The notes under the pieces: model-generated
The model's input: only the letters and a program-made list of their open reading frames with translations
What the model was told of the DNA's origin: nothing
The model's database searches: none
Source of the DNA: an uncultured Sphingomonas sp.
GTDB taxonomy: Bacteria; Pseudomonadota; Alphaproteobacteria; Sphingomonadales; Sphingomonadaceae
Length of the DNA: 14,818 nt
Assembly: GCA_946886645.1 (NCBI GenBank)
Contig: CAMPIY010000018.1
Span: forward strand, 1-14,818
Direction of reading: 5' to 3'
In this document: positions 1-6,298 of the stretch, piece by piece
How positions within the stretch are numbered: position 1 is the stretch's first letter
Layout: each line of letters starts with the position of its first letter
Program-made: the position numbers and the translations under genes

Positions 1-1340
1 AGGTGTTCGGCGACAGCCACGGCAATGTCGTCCATCTGTTCGAGCGCGACTGCTCTCTCCAGCGCCGCCACCAGAAAGTGATCGAGGAAGCCCCGGCGCC
101 CGGCATGGACGAGGCAACCCGCGAGGCGGTGTGCGGCGCAGCCGTGCGCGCGGCGAAGGCGGTCAACTATGAAGGCGCCGGTACGATCGAATTCATCGCC
201 GACGCATCCAAGGGCCTCAAGGCCGACCGCATCTGGTTCATGGAAATGAACACCCGCCTCCAGGTCGAGCATCCGGTGACCGAGGAAATCACCGGCCAGG
301 ACCTGGTCGAATGGCAGCTGCGGGTCGCGAGCGGCGAGAAGCTGCCGAGAACGCAGGACGAGCTGTCGATCAACGGCTGGGCGATGGAAGCGCGCCTTTA
401 CGCGGAGGATCCGGCGAAGGGGTTCCTGCCAAGCGTTGGGCGGCTGGAGCACCTGCAGTTCAACAGAGGAATTGTGCCCTTTGCCGCAGATGAACTGTTT
501 TCAGGTTTCGTGGGGAATATGTCGGGGCCGGTGCCTGATTTGCGCATAGAAACTGGCGTGGAACAGGGTGATGAGGTTTCCCCCTTCTATGACCCCATGA
601 TCGCTAAGCTGGTCGTCCATGCCCCTTCCCGGGAGCAGGCCACCAATGAGCTAGCTGAGGTCGCGGCCGGAACGGGAGTTTGGCCGGTTCAAACAAATGC
701 AACTTTCATCCGCGCCGCCCTGCTGAGTAACGAATTTCAATCGGGCAAGATTGATACTGGATTGATCGCCCGCCGAGAGGCTGAGCTTGTGAGGCGACCA
801 GAACGGCCGTCATCGAAAGAGCTAAGTCAACTTGCAGCAACGCTGATCTCATTTGAGCTGTATGGGCAGCAGCAGCCAGTCGTCCCGCTGATAGATTGGC
901 GCCTCAACTCGCTCCCAAAGCATGTTGCGCGGCTCAGCCTTAATGGCGAACCCGTCGATGTTGAGGTTGAATGGCCGGATCAACGTGGCGTTGGATGGAC
1001 GATTTACGCTCCCGGAGCTTATCGCGGACCTGAGAGGCTCTACATCACAGAAACGGGCACTACTTTTGCCATTTCCCAATATTGCCCCCGGGGCGTGGTG
1101 GGCGCTGCAGCAGCCGACGGTGCAATTCTCGCGCCGATGCCGGGGAAGGTGACCAGCGTCGAGGTCTCGCAGGGCGAAAAGGTTGCAAAGGGGCAACGCT
1201 TGCTGACGCTGGAAGCGATGAAAATGGAGCATGGGCTGGTCGCGCCGTTCGACGGCGTGGTCGCGGAATTGAACGCCAAGGCTGGGACGCAGGTGCAGGT
1301 TGATGCGCTGCTCGCCAAGATCGAAAAGATGGACAATTAG
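1..1340 (+). CDS. Acyl-CoA carboxylase biotin-containing alpha subunit (methylcrotonyl-CoA carboxylase-like), 5' end missing
   Basis: This is the C-terminal 446 or so residues of a biotin-dependent acyl-CoA carboxylase alpha subunit. It carboxylates biotin with ATP and bicarbonate for transfer to an acyl-CoA by a separate beta subunit. The reading frame is open at the left edge, and the first codon seen (GTG at 3) is internal, since the family reads VFGDSHGNVVHLFERDCS here. Visible features are the ATP-grasp end with the EMNTRLQVEHPVTE motif (near residues 81-94 of the fragment), a middle linker/BT region, and a C-terminal biotinyl domain with EAMKMEH, where the Lys near fragment residue 407 is the biotin site. 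The following HSD10-like dehydrogenase suggests leucine/isoleucine or odd-chain acyl-CoA breakdown. Methylcrotonyl-CoA is my best guess for the substrate; propionyl- or geranyl-CoA are alternatives. Codon use shifts to lower GC at about 465-1080, and a stretch of about 20 residues near fragment 157-177 looks inserted. Confidence 0.9.
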   Translation, partial: VFGDSHGNVVHLFERDCSLQRRHQKVIEEAPAPGMDEATREAVCGAAVRAAKAVNYEGAGTIEFIADASKGLKADRIWFMEMNTRLQVEHPVTEEITGQDLVEWQLRVASGEKLPRTQDELSINGWAMEARLYAEDPAKGFLPSVGRLEHLQFNRGIVPFAADELFSGFVGNMSGPVPDLRIETGVEQGDEVSPFYDPMIAKLVVHAPSREQATNELAEVAAGTGVWPVQTNATFIRAALLSNEFQSGKIDTGLIARREAELVRRPERPSSKELSQLAATLISFELYGQQQPVVPLIDWRLNSLPKHVARLSLNGEPVDVEVEWPDQRGVGWTIYAPGAYRGPERLYITETGTTFAISQYCPRGVVGAAAADGAILAPMPGKVTSVEVSQGEKVAKGQRLLTLEAMKMEHGLVAPFDGVVAELNAKAGTQVQVDALLAKIEKMDN

Positions 1341-1354
1341 AGTTCGCACAAAGC

Positions 1355-1406
1355 CACAAAGCCACGAAGTGGCCATCTTCACTTTTTGTGCCTTCGTGGC
1401 TTTGTG
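1355..1406. repeat. 15-bp perfect inverted repeat (hairpin) after the carboxylase gene
   Basis: Arms 1355-1369 (CACAAAGCCACGAAG) and 1392-1406 are exact reverse complements around a 22-nt spacer. The left side also holds a tandem duplication of ACAAAGCC (1348-1362), so a shifted pairing with 1396-1409 is possible too. It starts 14 bp after the carboxylase stop codon and could end or stabilise that mRNA. There is no clean T-run behind it. CACAAAG-type repeats are, from memory, common between genes in sphingomonads. Confidence 0.75.
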
Positions 1407-1416
1407 CGAGAAAAAT

Positions 1417-1446
1417 ACTGGGTACCCGCTTGCACGGGAATGACGA
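1417..1446 (+). repeat. Dispersed intergenic repeat of the CCCGC...GCGGGAATGAC type
   Basis: The segment reads as a variant of the widespread proteobacterial repeat 'TGG-ATTCCCGC-N-GCGGGAATGACG': here CCCG (1425-1428) and CGGG (1435-1438) flank a six-base loop, followed by AATGACG. In the reverse strand it translates to the RHSRASGYP-like string that often marks this repeat in false ORFs. It lies directly before the ribosome binding site of the next gene. Whether it is multicopy in this genome cannot be seen from one window. Confidence 0.55.
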
Positions 1447-1461
1447 AAAAGGGAACGGCGA

Positions 1462-2241
1462 ATGAAAATCGACGGAACAGCAGCGGTCGTCACAGGCGGC
1501 GCATCGGGCCTCGGCGAGGCGACCGCTCGCGCGCTCGCGGCCAAGGGCGCGAAGGTCGCCATCTTCGACCGCGACGCCGACAAGGGCGAGAAGGTCGCGG
1601 CGGAGATCGGCGGCGTCTTCTGCGAGGTCGACGTGACCAGCGACGAGAAGGTCGCCGCGGCGTTCGACAAGGCTCGCGCCGCGCACGGGCAGGAGCGGAT
1701 CCTGGTCAACTGCGCCGGCGTCGCCAACGCCGCCAAGACGGTCGGCAAGGACAAGGCGACGGGCGAGCTCAAGCGCTACCCGATGAACCAGTTCGAGCTG
1801 GCGATCGGCATCAACCTCATCGGCTCGTTCCGCTGCATCGCCTACTCGGCCTACGGCATGGTCCAGGCCGACCCGCTGGAGGACGGCGAGCGCGGGGTGA
1901 TCATCAACACCGCCTCGGTCGCCGCCGAAGACGGGCAGATCGGCCAGGCGGCTTATTCGGCGTCGAAGGGCGGCGTGCTGGCGATGGCGCTCCCCATCGC
2001 GCGCGACCTGATGAACGACGGGGTGCGGGTCAACACCATCCTTCCGGGCGTGTTCAAGACGCCGATGGTCGCGATGATGCCGCCCAACGTCCAGGACGCG
2101 CTGGCGGCGCAGGTGCCCTTCCCGAAGCGCCTCGGCCAGGCCGAAGAATATGGTCGGCTGGCCGTGTTCATCGTCGAAAACACCTACCTCAACGCCGAAA
2201 GCATCCGCCTCGACGGCGGAATCCGGATGGCGCCGCGCTGA
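1462..2241 (+). CDS. Short-chain dehydrogenase, 3-hydroxyacyl-CoA dehydrogenase type 2 (HSD10)-like
   Basis: A 259-residue NAD-dependent short-chain dehydrogenase/reductase. The Rossmann glycine motif TGGASGLG is at residues 11-18, NCAG at 83-86, and the catalytic Ser152, Tyr165 and Lys169 (YSASK) are all present. Asp at 36 after the second strand favours NAD over NADP. The long insert at about 92-110 and the RDLMNDGVRVNTILPGVF region resemble HSD17B10-type enzymes, which oxidise 3-hydroxyacyl-CoA or 2-methyl-3-hydroxybutyryl-CoA. Its place behind a carboxylase alpha subunit supports a role in branched-chain amino acid or fatty acid breakdown. ATG 1462 follows an AGGGAA-like site. The open frame upstream of this ATG is the repeat-bearing spacer and not coding. 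The stop overlaps the next start by one base (TGATG at 2239-2243), so the next gene is translationally coupled. Confidence 0.88.
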   Translation: MKIDGTAAVVTGGASGLGEATARALAAKGAKVAIFDRDADKGEKVAAEIGGVFCEVDVTSDEKVAAAFDKARAAHGQERILVNCAGVANAAKTVGKDKATGELKRYPMNQFELAIGINLIGSFRCIAYSAYGMVQADPLEDGERGVIINTASVAAEDGQIGQAAYSASKGGVLAMALPIARDLMNDGVRVNTILPGVFKTPMVAMMPPNVQDALAAQVPFPKRLGQAEEYGRLAVFIVENTYLNAESIRLDGGIRMAPR

Positions 2242-3065
2242 TGGATGAAGCCGCGCTCCTCGAAGCGTGCGTCCTTGCGGCTCGGGAGGCAGGGGCGGAG
2301 ATATTGAAGCTCGTCGAACGGGGGTTTGAGGTCGAGACCAAGCAGGATGAATCCCCCGTCACGGTCTGCGACCGCGCGGCGGAGCATATCATCCTGGCCG
2401 CGCTGGCCGAGGCCGCACCGGCTATCCCGATTATCGCCGAGGAGGAAGTCGCAGCTGGCCGCATCCCGGCGCATGGCGACACCTATTTCCTGGTCGACCC
2501 GCTCGACGGCACTAAGGAATTCGTTCGTGGGGGCGACGATTACACCGTCAACATCGGGCTGATCGTAGGTGGCTCGCCACGCCTTGGCGTCGTCTATCAG
2601 CCCGCCTGCGACCGGCTGTGGGGCGGGTTGGTGGGAGAGGGTGCCTTTGCGGAGGACGCCTCCGGCCGCCGCGCCATCCGAACCCGCGAGCGCAGCCCCA
2701 ATCTCGATGCCGTCGCCTCCAAATCGCACCTGACGCAAAGCACTGTGGACTATCTGCGCGAGGCGGTGGGCGAGTGCGAGCATGTCTCCATCGGCTCGTC
2801 ACTCAAATTCTGCATCGTCGCCGAAGGGCGCGCCGACATCTACCCGCGCCTCTCGCCGACCAGCGAGTGGGACACCGCCGCCGGCCATGCCGTGCTGCTA
2901 GCCGCGGGAGGCCGCGTGGACGGGCTCGACGGGACACCGCTGCGCTACGGCAAGGCCGCCTTCCTCAACCGTGGTTTCTGCGCGACCGCCGGTTGGGAAG
3001 CGCCGCCGATCGGACCATATATGGAGCCGTTCGCGGGCGGCGGCGATTTGCCGGAAGGCGTATAG
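2241..3065 (+). CDS. cysQ: 3'(2'),5'-bisphosphate nucleotidase of the CysQ/inositol monophosphatase family
   Basis: A 274-residue member of the metal-dependent, Li+-sensitive phosphatase family. Expected role: removing the 3'-phosphate from PAP, a by-product of sulfate assimilation, in the cytoplasm or at the inner membrane. Motifs in order: DESPVT-x2-D (residues 36-44), the Glu triad EEE at 67-69, the metal-binding DPLDGTKEF at 86-94, and the C-terminal WDTAAGHA at 210-217. The substrate-defining features fit CysQ (KEF after DGT) better than inositol monophosphatase. Start: ATG 2241 shares a base with the dehydrogenase stop; a much longer open frame runs upstream but has no similarity to the family. 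It converges on the small gene that ends at 3067, leaving one base between the stops. PAP phosphatase has no obvious metabolic tie to the upstream genes. Confidence 0.9.
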   Translation: MDEAALLEACVLAAREAGAEILKLVERGFEVETKQDESPVTVCDRAAEHIILAALAEAAPAIPIIAEEEVAAGRIPAHGDTYFLVDPLDGTKEFVRGGDDYTVNIGLIVGGSPRLGVVYQPACDRLWGGLVGEGAFAEDASGRRAIRTRERSPNLDAVASKSHLTQSTVDYLREAVGECEHVSIGSSLKFCIVAEGRADIYPRLSPTSEWDTAAGHAVLLAAGGRVDGLDGTPLRYGKAAFLNRGFCATAGWEAPPIGPYMEPFAGGGDLPEGV

Positions 3066-3066
3066 C

Positions 3067-3315
3067 CTACCACCAGACCGGAGCGCGCTTCGGCCCGCCC
3101 CCGCCAGTCCCGCCACGAGCGAACGTGCCCCGGCGCAACTGGTCCACTTCAGACCAAATCGCCGCGATACGACCGCGAAGATGCAATGTCTCGTCCGACC
3201 GCGCGGATTCCGGATCGAGCCGGTCGAGCACACGCTGGGCCTGCTCCAGGGCGGCGGCAAGCTCGGTCAGCCACAGGCTGCGTTGGCTGGGGCGGAAGTG
3301 GCCGGGTTGCGTCAT
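3067..3315 (-). CDS. Small conserved-looking protein of unknown function (82 aa)
   Basis: I do not recognise this gene. From ATG 3315 it gives 82 residues: an amphipathic, Leu/Ala/Arg-rich helical stretch (about residues 12-64, with WLTELAAALEQAQRVLDRL and IWSEVDQLRR) and then a Gly/Arg tail ending PVWW. No signal peptide or membrane segment is seen. The frame stays open upstream to ATG 3393 and ATG 3441, but those extra residues look like translated spacer (Ser/Ala/Gly-rich, no pattern), so I chose 3315. A GGCGGGCGGGT stretch just before it is only a weak ribosome binding site. It converges tightly on cysQ and diverges from the regulator at 3456, which favours a real gene over chance. The start is the least certain part. 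Confidence 0.55.
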   Translation of the reverse strand: MTQPGHFRPSQRSLWLTELAAALEQAQRVLDRLDPESARSDETLHLRGRIAAIWSEVDQLRRGTFARGGTGGGGPKRAPVWW

Positions 3316-3455
3316 ACCCGCCCGCCGGTAGCCGCCGGTTCCCTGTTGAGCTGTAACAGCCGCCACCGAAATGGAGGAAATTCGGGCTGACATTGCTCCG
3401 CTTTCGCGTCTAACAACATCCTGCTCGGTTCCTTTCGTCACGAAAGTGGTGGATT

Positions 3456-4382
3456 ATGGACGTGAGCAGCAGTTCCCCCGCATCGGCCTTTGGCGATTAT
3501 GCAGGCCCGCCGCCGGTGCTTGTCGCTGCCTCGTCCGACCAGGCGCTGGACAATGCCGCCGCGGCGGTGGAGGCGGCCGGACTCCGGCTTGCGCCCGTCA
3601 CCATCGACGAAGCGGCCGACCGCCTTTCGGTCCAGGCGGCGGCGAGCGCGGTCTGGGTCGAGGTGGATGCCGACGGCGGCGCCACGCTCGACCGGTTGCT
3701 CGACCGGATCGAAGCGGAGGCGGCAAGCGGACGCTTCCCGGCGGTCGTGGCGGCGCCGGCGGCGCTGATCGATCCGATCGCGGCGCGCCTCACCGACCCC
3801 AATGTCGAGTTGCTCGTCGACCCGACCCCGGCCGATCGCGTGACCGCCCTGGCGCTCGCGACATCCCGCAGGAACCGGCCCGCCCGGCTGCACGACGTCG
3901 CGTCGGAGCCGAGTGCCGTCCGTCTCCGCCAGCTGTCCGACGAGGTCAGCCGCATCGCCGCGACGCTCGCCCGCCTGTCGGTCGGGCCGGCCACGCCCGC
4001 CGCCAACCGGAACGAGCCCGTCGCCAAGGGCGAAGTGCCCGCCGTCTCGATCGAGACGGTACGCCAGGTCATCCGCGCCCGGCGTCTCCGCGCCCGCTTC
4101 TTCGACGAAGAATTGTTCGCCGACCCGGCGTGGGACATGCTGCTCGACCTGCTGCAGGCGGAAATCGCCCAGCATCGTGTGCCCGTCTCGTCGCTCTGTA
4201 TCGCCGCCGCAGTGCCGGCGACGACCGCGCTTCGCTGGATCAAGACGATGACGGACGCCGGGCTGTTCAAGCGCAAAGCCGACCCGCACGACGGCCGCCG
4301 CGTCTTCATCGAACTGTCGCGCGAAGCGAGCGAAGCCATGCGCCGCTATTTCGGCGAAGTCGGCCGGACCGCCGTGATCTGA
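3456..4382 (+). CDS. MarR-type winged-helix regulator with an N-terminal receiver-like domain
   Basis: A 308-residue predicted DNA-binding protein. Residues 20-136 alternate beta-strand and helix (PVLVAASSDQ, AVWVEVDADG, FPAVVAAPAA, VELLVDPTPA) like a response-regulator or Rossmann-like domain, but no standard phospho-acceptor pattern is clear, so it is at best a pseudo-receiver. A helical linker follows (about 154-175). The C-terminus (about 205-302) is a MarR-type winged helix: the recognition helix lies at about 248-264 (CIAAAVPATTALRWIKTM), with the wing DPHDGRRVFIELS at 276-288. Proteins of this shape are frequent in sphingomonads, with no function known to me. It stands alone on its strand, diverging from the small gene at 3315. 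GGTGG lies just before ATG 3456. Confidence 0.75.
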   Translation: MDVSSSSPASAFGDYAGPPPVLVAASSDQALDNAAAAVEAAGLRLAPVTIDEAADRLSVQAAASAVWVEVDADGGATLDRLLDRIEAEAASGRFPAVVAAPAALIDPIAARLTDPNVELLVDPTPADRVTALALATSRRNRPARLHDVASEPSAVRLRQLSDEVSRIAATLARLSVGPATPAANRNEPVAKGEVPAVSIETVRQVIRARRLRARFFDEELFADPAWDMLLDLLQAEIAQHRVPVSSLCIAAAVPATTALRWIKTMTDAGLFKRKADPHDGRRVFIELSREASEAMRRYFGEVGRTAVI

Positions 4383-4416
4383 ATGGGATGATACGCAACT
4401 GCCCATGCCCGAAGCG

Positions 4417-4434
4417 TGTCAGACATATCTGACA
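4417..4434. promoter_or_regulatory. Perfect dyad TGTCAGA-N4-TCTGACA, candidate operator
   Basis: Two 7-bp arms (4417-4423 and 4428-4434) are exact inverted copies around CATA. The site lies 55 bp before the start of the S24 repressor gene and 34 bp after the stop of the MarR-type gene. Position and symmetry suit an operator for the downstream repressor acting on itself. It could also bind the upstream MarR-type protein. Confidence 0.5.
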
Positions 4435-4489
4435 TCGGCAATGCGATTGGTCCGTTGCGGATCAATTTCCTCTGCCCGACAGTGCCGCC

Positions 4490-5191
4490 ATGGTCCTGAC
4501 CGACGAACCGCCGCTGTATCGCGACCTGATGCGGATGAAGCCCGAAGAGCTGACCCCCAACGCCTGGGCCGTGAAGGCGGGGGTCAGCCGCACGGTCTGG
4601 ACCGACATGCGCCGCCACGGGAACCCTTCGCGGCGGACGCTTGAGAAACTGCTTGCCGCCGCCGGATCGTCTCTGGCCGAATTCGAAGCGCTACGGATTG
4701 GTGAGGCATCCCATCCCGGGGGTCCGGATGGTTCGGGGGTCGGCGATGCCCTGGCCCAACCGTGGCGCGCCGCGCCCCTCCCGCCGGTTCCGCTGTTTGC
4801 GGCCGCGAGTGCCGGCGAGTGGCAGGACGACGGCCGCGGTGTTGGGCTTTCGGAACTCGACCTCGGCAATGCCGCCGGACAGCTGGCGCGGCCTGCGAGC
4901 CTGGCGGGAGACCGGGAAGCTTATGGGGTCACCGTGGCGGAAGGCTCGATGTGGCCCCGCTTCCGCCTCGGCCGTCCGCTGCTCGTGTCGCCCGCCGCCG
5001 CGGTTGCTGCCGGGGATGATGTGCTTGTCCGGCTGGCCGGTGAGGGGCCAAAGCCGAACATTCTGATCAAGGAACTGGTTCGGCGGTCGGCTTCCGGGGT
5101 CGAGCTCAGGCAATTCAACCCCGATGCGACGTTCGAAGTCGATGCGTTGGCGATCGCGGCGGTCCACAAAGTGATCGGGGAAGCGGTTTAG
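4490..5191 (+). CDS. LexA/CI-like repressor: helix-turn-helix plus S24 self-cleaving peptidase domain
   Basis: A 233-residue repressor of the phage CI/LexA type. The N-terminus (about 22-60: AWAVKAGVSRTVWTDMRRHG) is an XRE-like helix-turn-helix. A Pro/Gly-rich hinge (74-103) leads to a probable self-cleavage site, ASAG at 106-109 (Ala108-Gly109), and then the S24 domain with the catalytic Ser153 in EGSMWPRF and Lys194 in ILIKELVRRS. The dyad and the cleavage site are intact, so damage-induced or signal-induced self-cleavage is plausible. No phage genes flank it, so it looks like a resident chromosomal regulator; its targets cannot be told from the window. ATG 4490 has only a weak ribosome binding site, but no earlier start in frame fits. 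The dyad at 4417-4434 is the best candidate operator. Confidence 0.82.
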   Translation: MVLTDEPPLYRDLMRMKPEELTPNAWAVKAGVSRTVWTDMRRHGNPSRRTLEKLLAAAGSSLAEFEALRIGEASHPGGPDGSGVGDALAQPWRAAPLPPVPLFAAASAGEWQDDGRGVGLSELDLGNAAGQLARPASLAGDREAYGVTVAEGSMWPRFRLGRPLLVSPAAAVAAGDDVLVRLAGEGPKPNILIKELVRRSASGVELRQFNPDATFEVDALAIAAVHKVIGEAV

Positions 5192-5238
5192 GCTTGGCGA
5201 CCGACGCCCCTTCGCTTCGCGTCGGAAGCGTTGTTTTA

Positions 5239-5260
5239 GGTCAGTCCCCCCGGACTGACC
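5239..5260. terminator. 9-bp stem, 4-nt loop between the S24 gene and tRNA-Val
   Basis: GGTCAGTCC (5239-5247), loop CCCC, GGACTGACC (5252-5260). It lies between two converging transcripts, the repressor gene ending at 5191 and the tRNA ending at 5271, and could stop both. Neither side has a clear T-run: reading leftward the stem is followed by TAAAACAAC. It is therefore a structural candidate and not a textbook intrinsic terminator. Confidence 0.5.
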
Positions 5261-5270
5261 GTCGCAAGGC

Positions 5271-5346
5271 TGGTGGGCGCTGACGGGCTCGAACCGCCGA
5301 CCCTCTCGGTGTAAACGAGATGCTCTACCAACTGAGCTAAGCGCCC
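5271..5346 (-). tRNA. tRNA-Val (anticodon UAC), CCA encoded
   Basis: The reverse strand folds as a full cloverleaf. The acceptor GGGCGCT (5340-5346) pairs with AGCGCCC (5275-5281). The D arm is GCTC...GAGC and the anticodon stem TCTCG/CGAGA has the loop TTTACAC, giving anticodon TAC (plus-strand GTA at 5311-5313). The T arm GGCGG-TTCGAGC-CCGTC has one G-T pair. A73 is followed by an encoded CCA (5271-5273). UAC reads valine GUA/GUG codons. Confidence 0.97.
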
Positions 5347-5466
5347 GCGCATCGCGGAGGCGGCCCGATGCCATGCGACCGGGCTTTGGGCAAGTGCGCG
5401 CCGGCTCGTTAATCAAAATCGGGCATAATCCGTTAAATCGCGCGAATTAAATCGGAAGTTGCCAGA

Positions 5467-5501
5467 AAATGACTTCGGCTGTTACGAAGAACTGGTCATT
5501 T
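5467..5501 (+). promoter_or_regulatory. Leader hairpin directly before the small ORF's ribosome binding site
   Basis: AAATGAC (5467-5473) pairs exactly with GTCATTT (5495-5501), enclosing a second short stem TTCG/CGAA (5474-5477/5485-5488) with a six-base bulge. The ribosome binding site GAAGGAG of the small ORF starts two bases later, so the hairpin could shape its translation. A CATAAT box at 5424-5429 is a possible -10 element, but no convincing -35 was found. Confidence 0.4.
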
Positions 5502-5514
5502 GAAGGAGCTCGGT

Positions 5515-5661
5515 ATGAATATTCGACACGGGGAGGGGGCGGCACCCGCCAAAAAGCCTTGGCAAAAGCCCGAAGTCCGGCAGATCAGGGCCGGCTCAGC
5601 CGAAAATGGTGGCAATCCGACCACCAACGGCGATTCGCAGTCCAGCGGCGCGAAGTCCTGA
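5515..5661 (+). CDS. 48-residue small ORF, possible modified-peptide precursor
   Basis: ATG 5515 sits six bases after GGAG in GAAGGAG, one of the best ribosome binding sites in the window. The 48 residues begin with a basic part (PAKKPWQKPEVRQIRAG, residues 11-26) and end in a Gly/Asn/Ser/Thr-rich part with no Cys (SAENGGNPTTNGDSQSSGAKS). The W-x2-P-x-V-x4-G arrangement at 16-26 resembles the Y-x2-P-x-L-x3-G recognition motif of lasso-type leader peptides, but an acidic residue at ring position 7-9 is not evident and no processing enzyme is in the window. It lies alone between the tRNA and the XRE gene, after an AT-rich stretch (about 5408-5460) and a leader hairpin. It may be a RiPP precursor, another small regulatory peptide, or a chance ORF. 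The good start site is the main support. Confidence 0.5.
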   Translation: MNIRHGEGAAPAKKPWQKPEVRQIRAGSAENGGNPTTNGDSQSSGAKS

Positions 5662-5713
5662 AGTAGCGGGGCGGGAACTGGCGGCCGCTGCAACGCGGTC
5701 GTTTCCTCCAAAA

Positions 5714-6277
5714 TTACAGGGGCCGGACCAGCCTGACCGCCATCGCGGCCCAGGGCGGATCGGTGACGACCGTCTGGCGGCCGCCGGCGCCGAGGGGAAG
5801 CAGGTGCAGCTTGCCGTCCTCACGTCCGATCAGGCGGCCGAACAGGAATCGGCCAGCCGGGCGCGGGACCAGCACGTCGCGGTTTAGCGCGCTTGAGAAA
5901 TCTTCGGGCTCCAGATGCTCGCACCAGATTTCATCGCCGGCGCGATAGTCGCCGGTGCTGGCGGATACCGTCATCGCGATCTGGCCGGCGGCGACCTTGG
6001 GCGGGACGACCAGCGCATGGCGCTTGGGCGCGGTGGCGCCATTGGGGCCCAGGATCGCCACCACAGGCAACTCGGCCCTGTCCGGGTGATCGACCAGGTC
6101 GGCGGCTTCGACGCCCAGCGCCGCCGCGATGCGATTGAGCCAGCCGACCGAAACGGTGCGAGTGCCGGTTTCCAGCCGCCCAATGGTTTGCGGCGTGGTC
6201 GAGGGGGTGCAGGCCTTGGCGACTTCGTCCAGCGTCATGCCGCGCGCGCGACGCACCTCGCGAATTCTCGTAATCAT
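5714..6277 (-). CDS. XRE-family helix-turn-helix transcriptional regulator
   Basis: A 187-residue regulator. The N-terminal helix-turn-helix spans about residues 4-58 (IREVRRARGMTLDEVAKACTPSTTPQTIGRLETG, then WLNRIAAALGV), the standard XRE layout. The rest (about 65-187) is a beta-rich domain (GDYRAGDEIWCEHL, VLVPRPAGRFLFGRLIG) resembling a S24-like fold, but no Ser-Lys dyad is evident. It is probably a ligand-binding or dimerisation region. Start: two ATGs lie six bases apart (6283 and 6277). GAGGGG abuts the first and is correctly spaced for the second, so 6277 is preferred. It diverges from the DUF6456 gene across about 97 bp, which suggests it controls that gene and itself. Confidence 0.78.
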   Translation of the reverse strand: MITRIREVRRARGMTLDEVAKACTPSTTPQTIGRLETGTRTVSVGWLNRIAAALGVEAADLVDHPDRAELPVVAILGPNGATAPKRHALVVPPKVAAGQIAMTVSASTGDYRAGDEIWCEHLEPEDFSSALNRDVLVPRPAGRFLFGRLIGREDGKLHLLPLGAGGRQTVVTDPPWAAMAVRLVRPL

Positions 6278-6298
6278 GCCCATCCCCTCATACGCGAA

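Noticed and set aside
849..1772. 307-codon reverse-strand open frame
   Set aside because: It lies antisense to the carboxylase and the dehydrogenase, crosses the intergenic repeats and has no domain pattern.
1386..2240. Long open frame running into the CysQ gene from 1386
   Set aside because: It is an Arg/Gly-rich shadow of the dehydrogenase gene in another frame. CysQ similarity begins exactly at ATG 2241.
3497..4406. Two long reverse-strand open frames across the MarR-type gene
   Set aside because: High-GC antisense shadows, rich in Ser/Arg/Ala or Arg/Gly/Asp. The plus-strand frame has a clear winged helix.
5271..5346. tRNA-Val as the attachment site of an integrated element, with the S24 repressor as a phage remnant
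   Set aside because: No integrase, no repeat of the tRNA 3' end and no phage genes are visible in the window.
5496..5711. 71-codon reverse-strand frame over the small ORF
   Set aside because: Poor start site and no residue pattern; the plus-strand ORF has a far better ribosome binding site.
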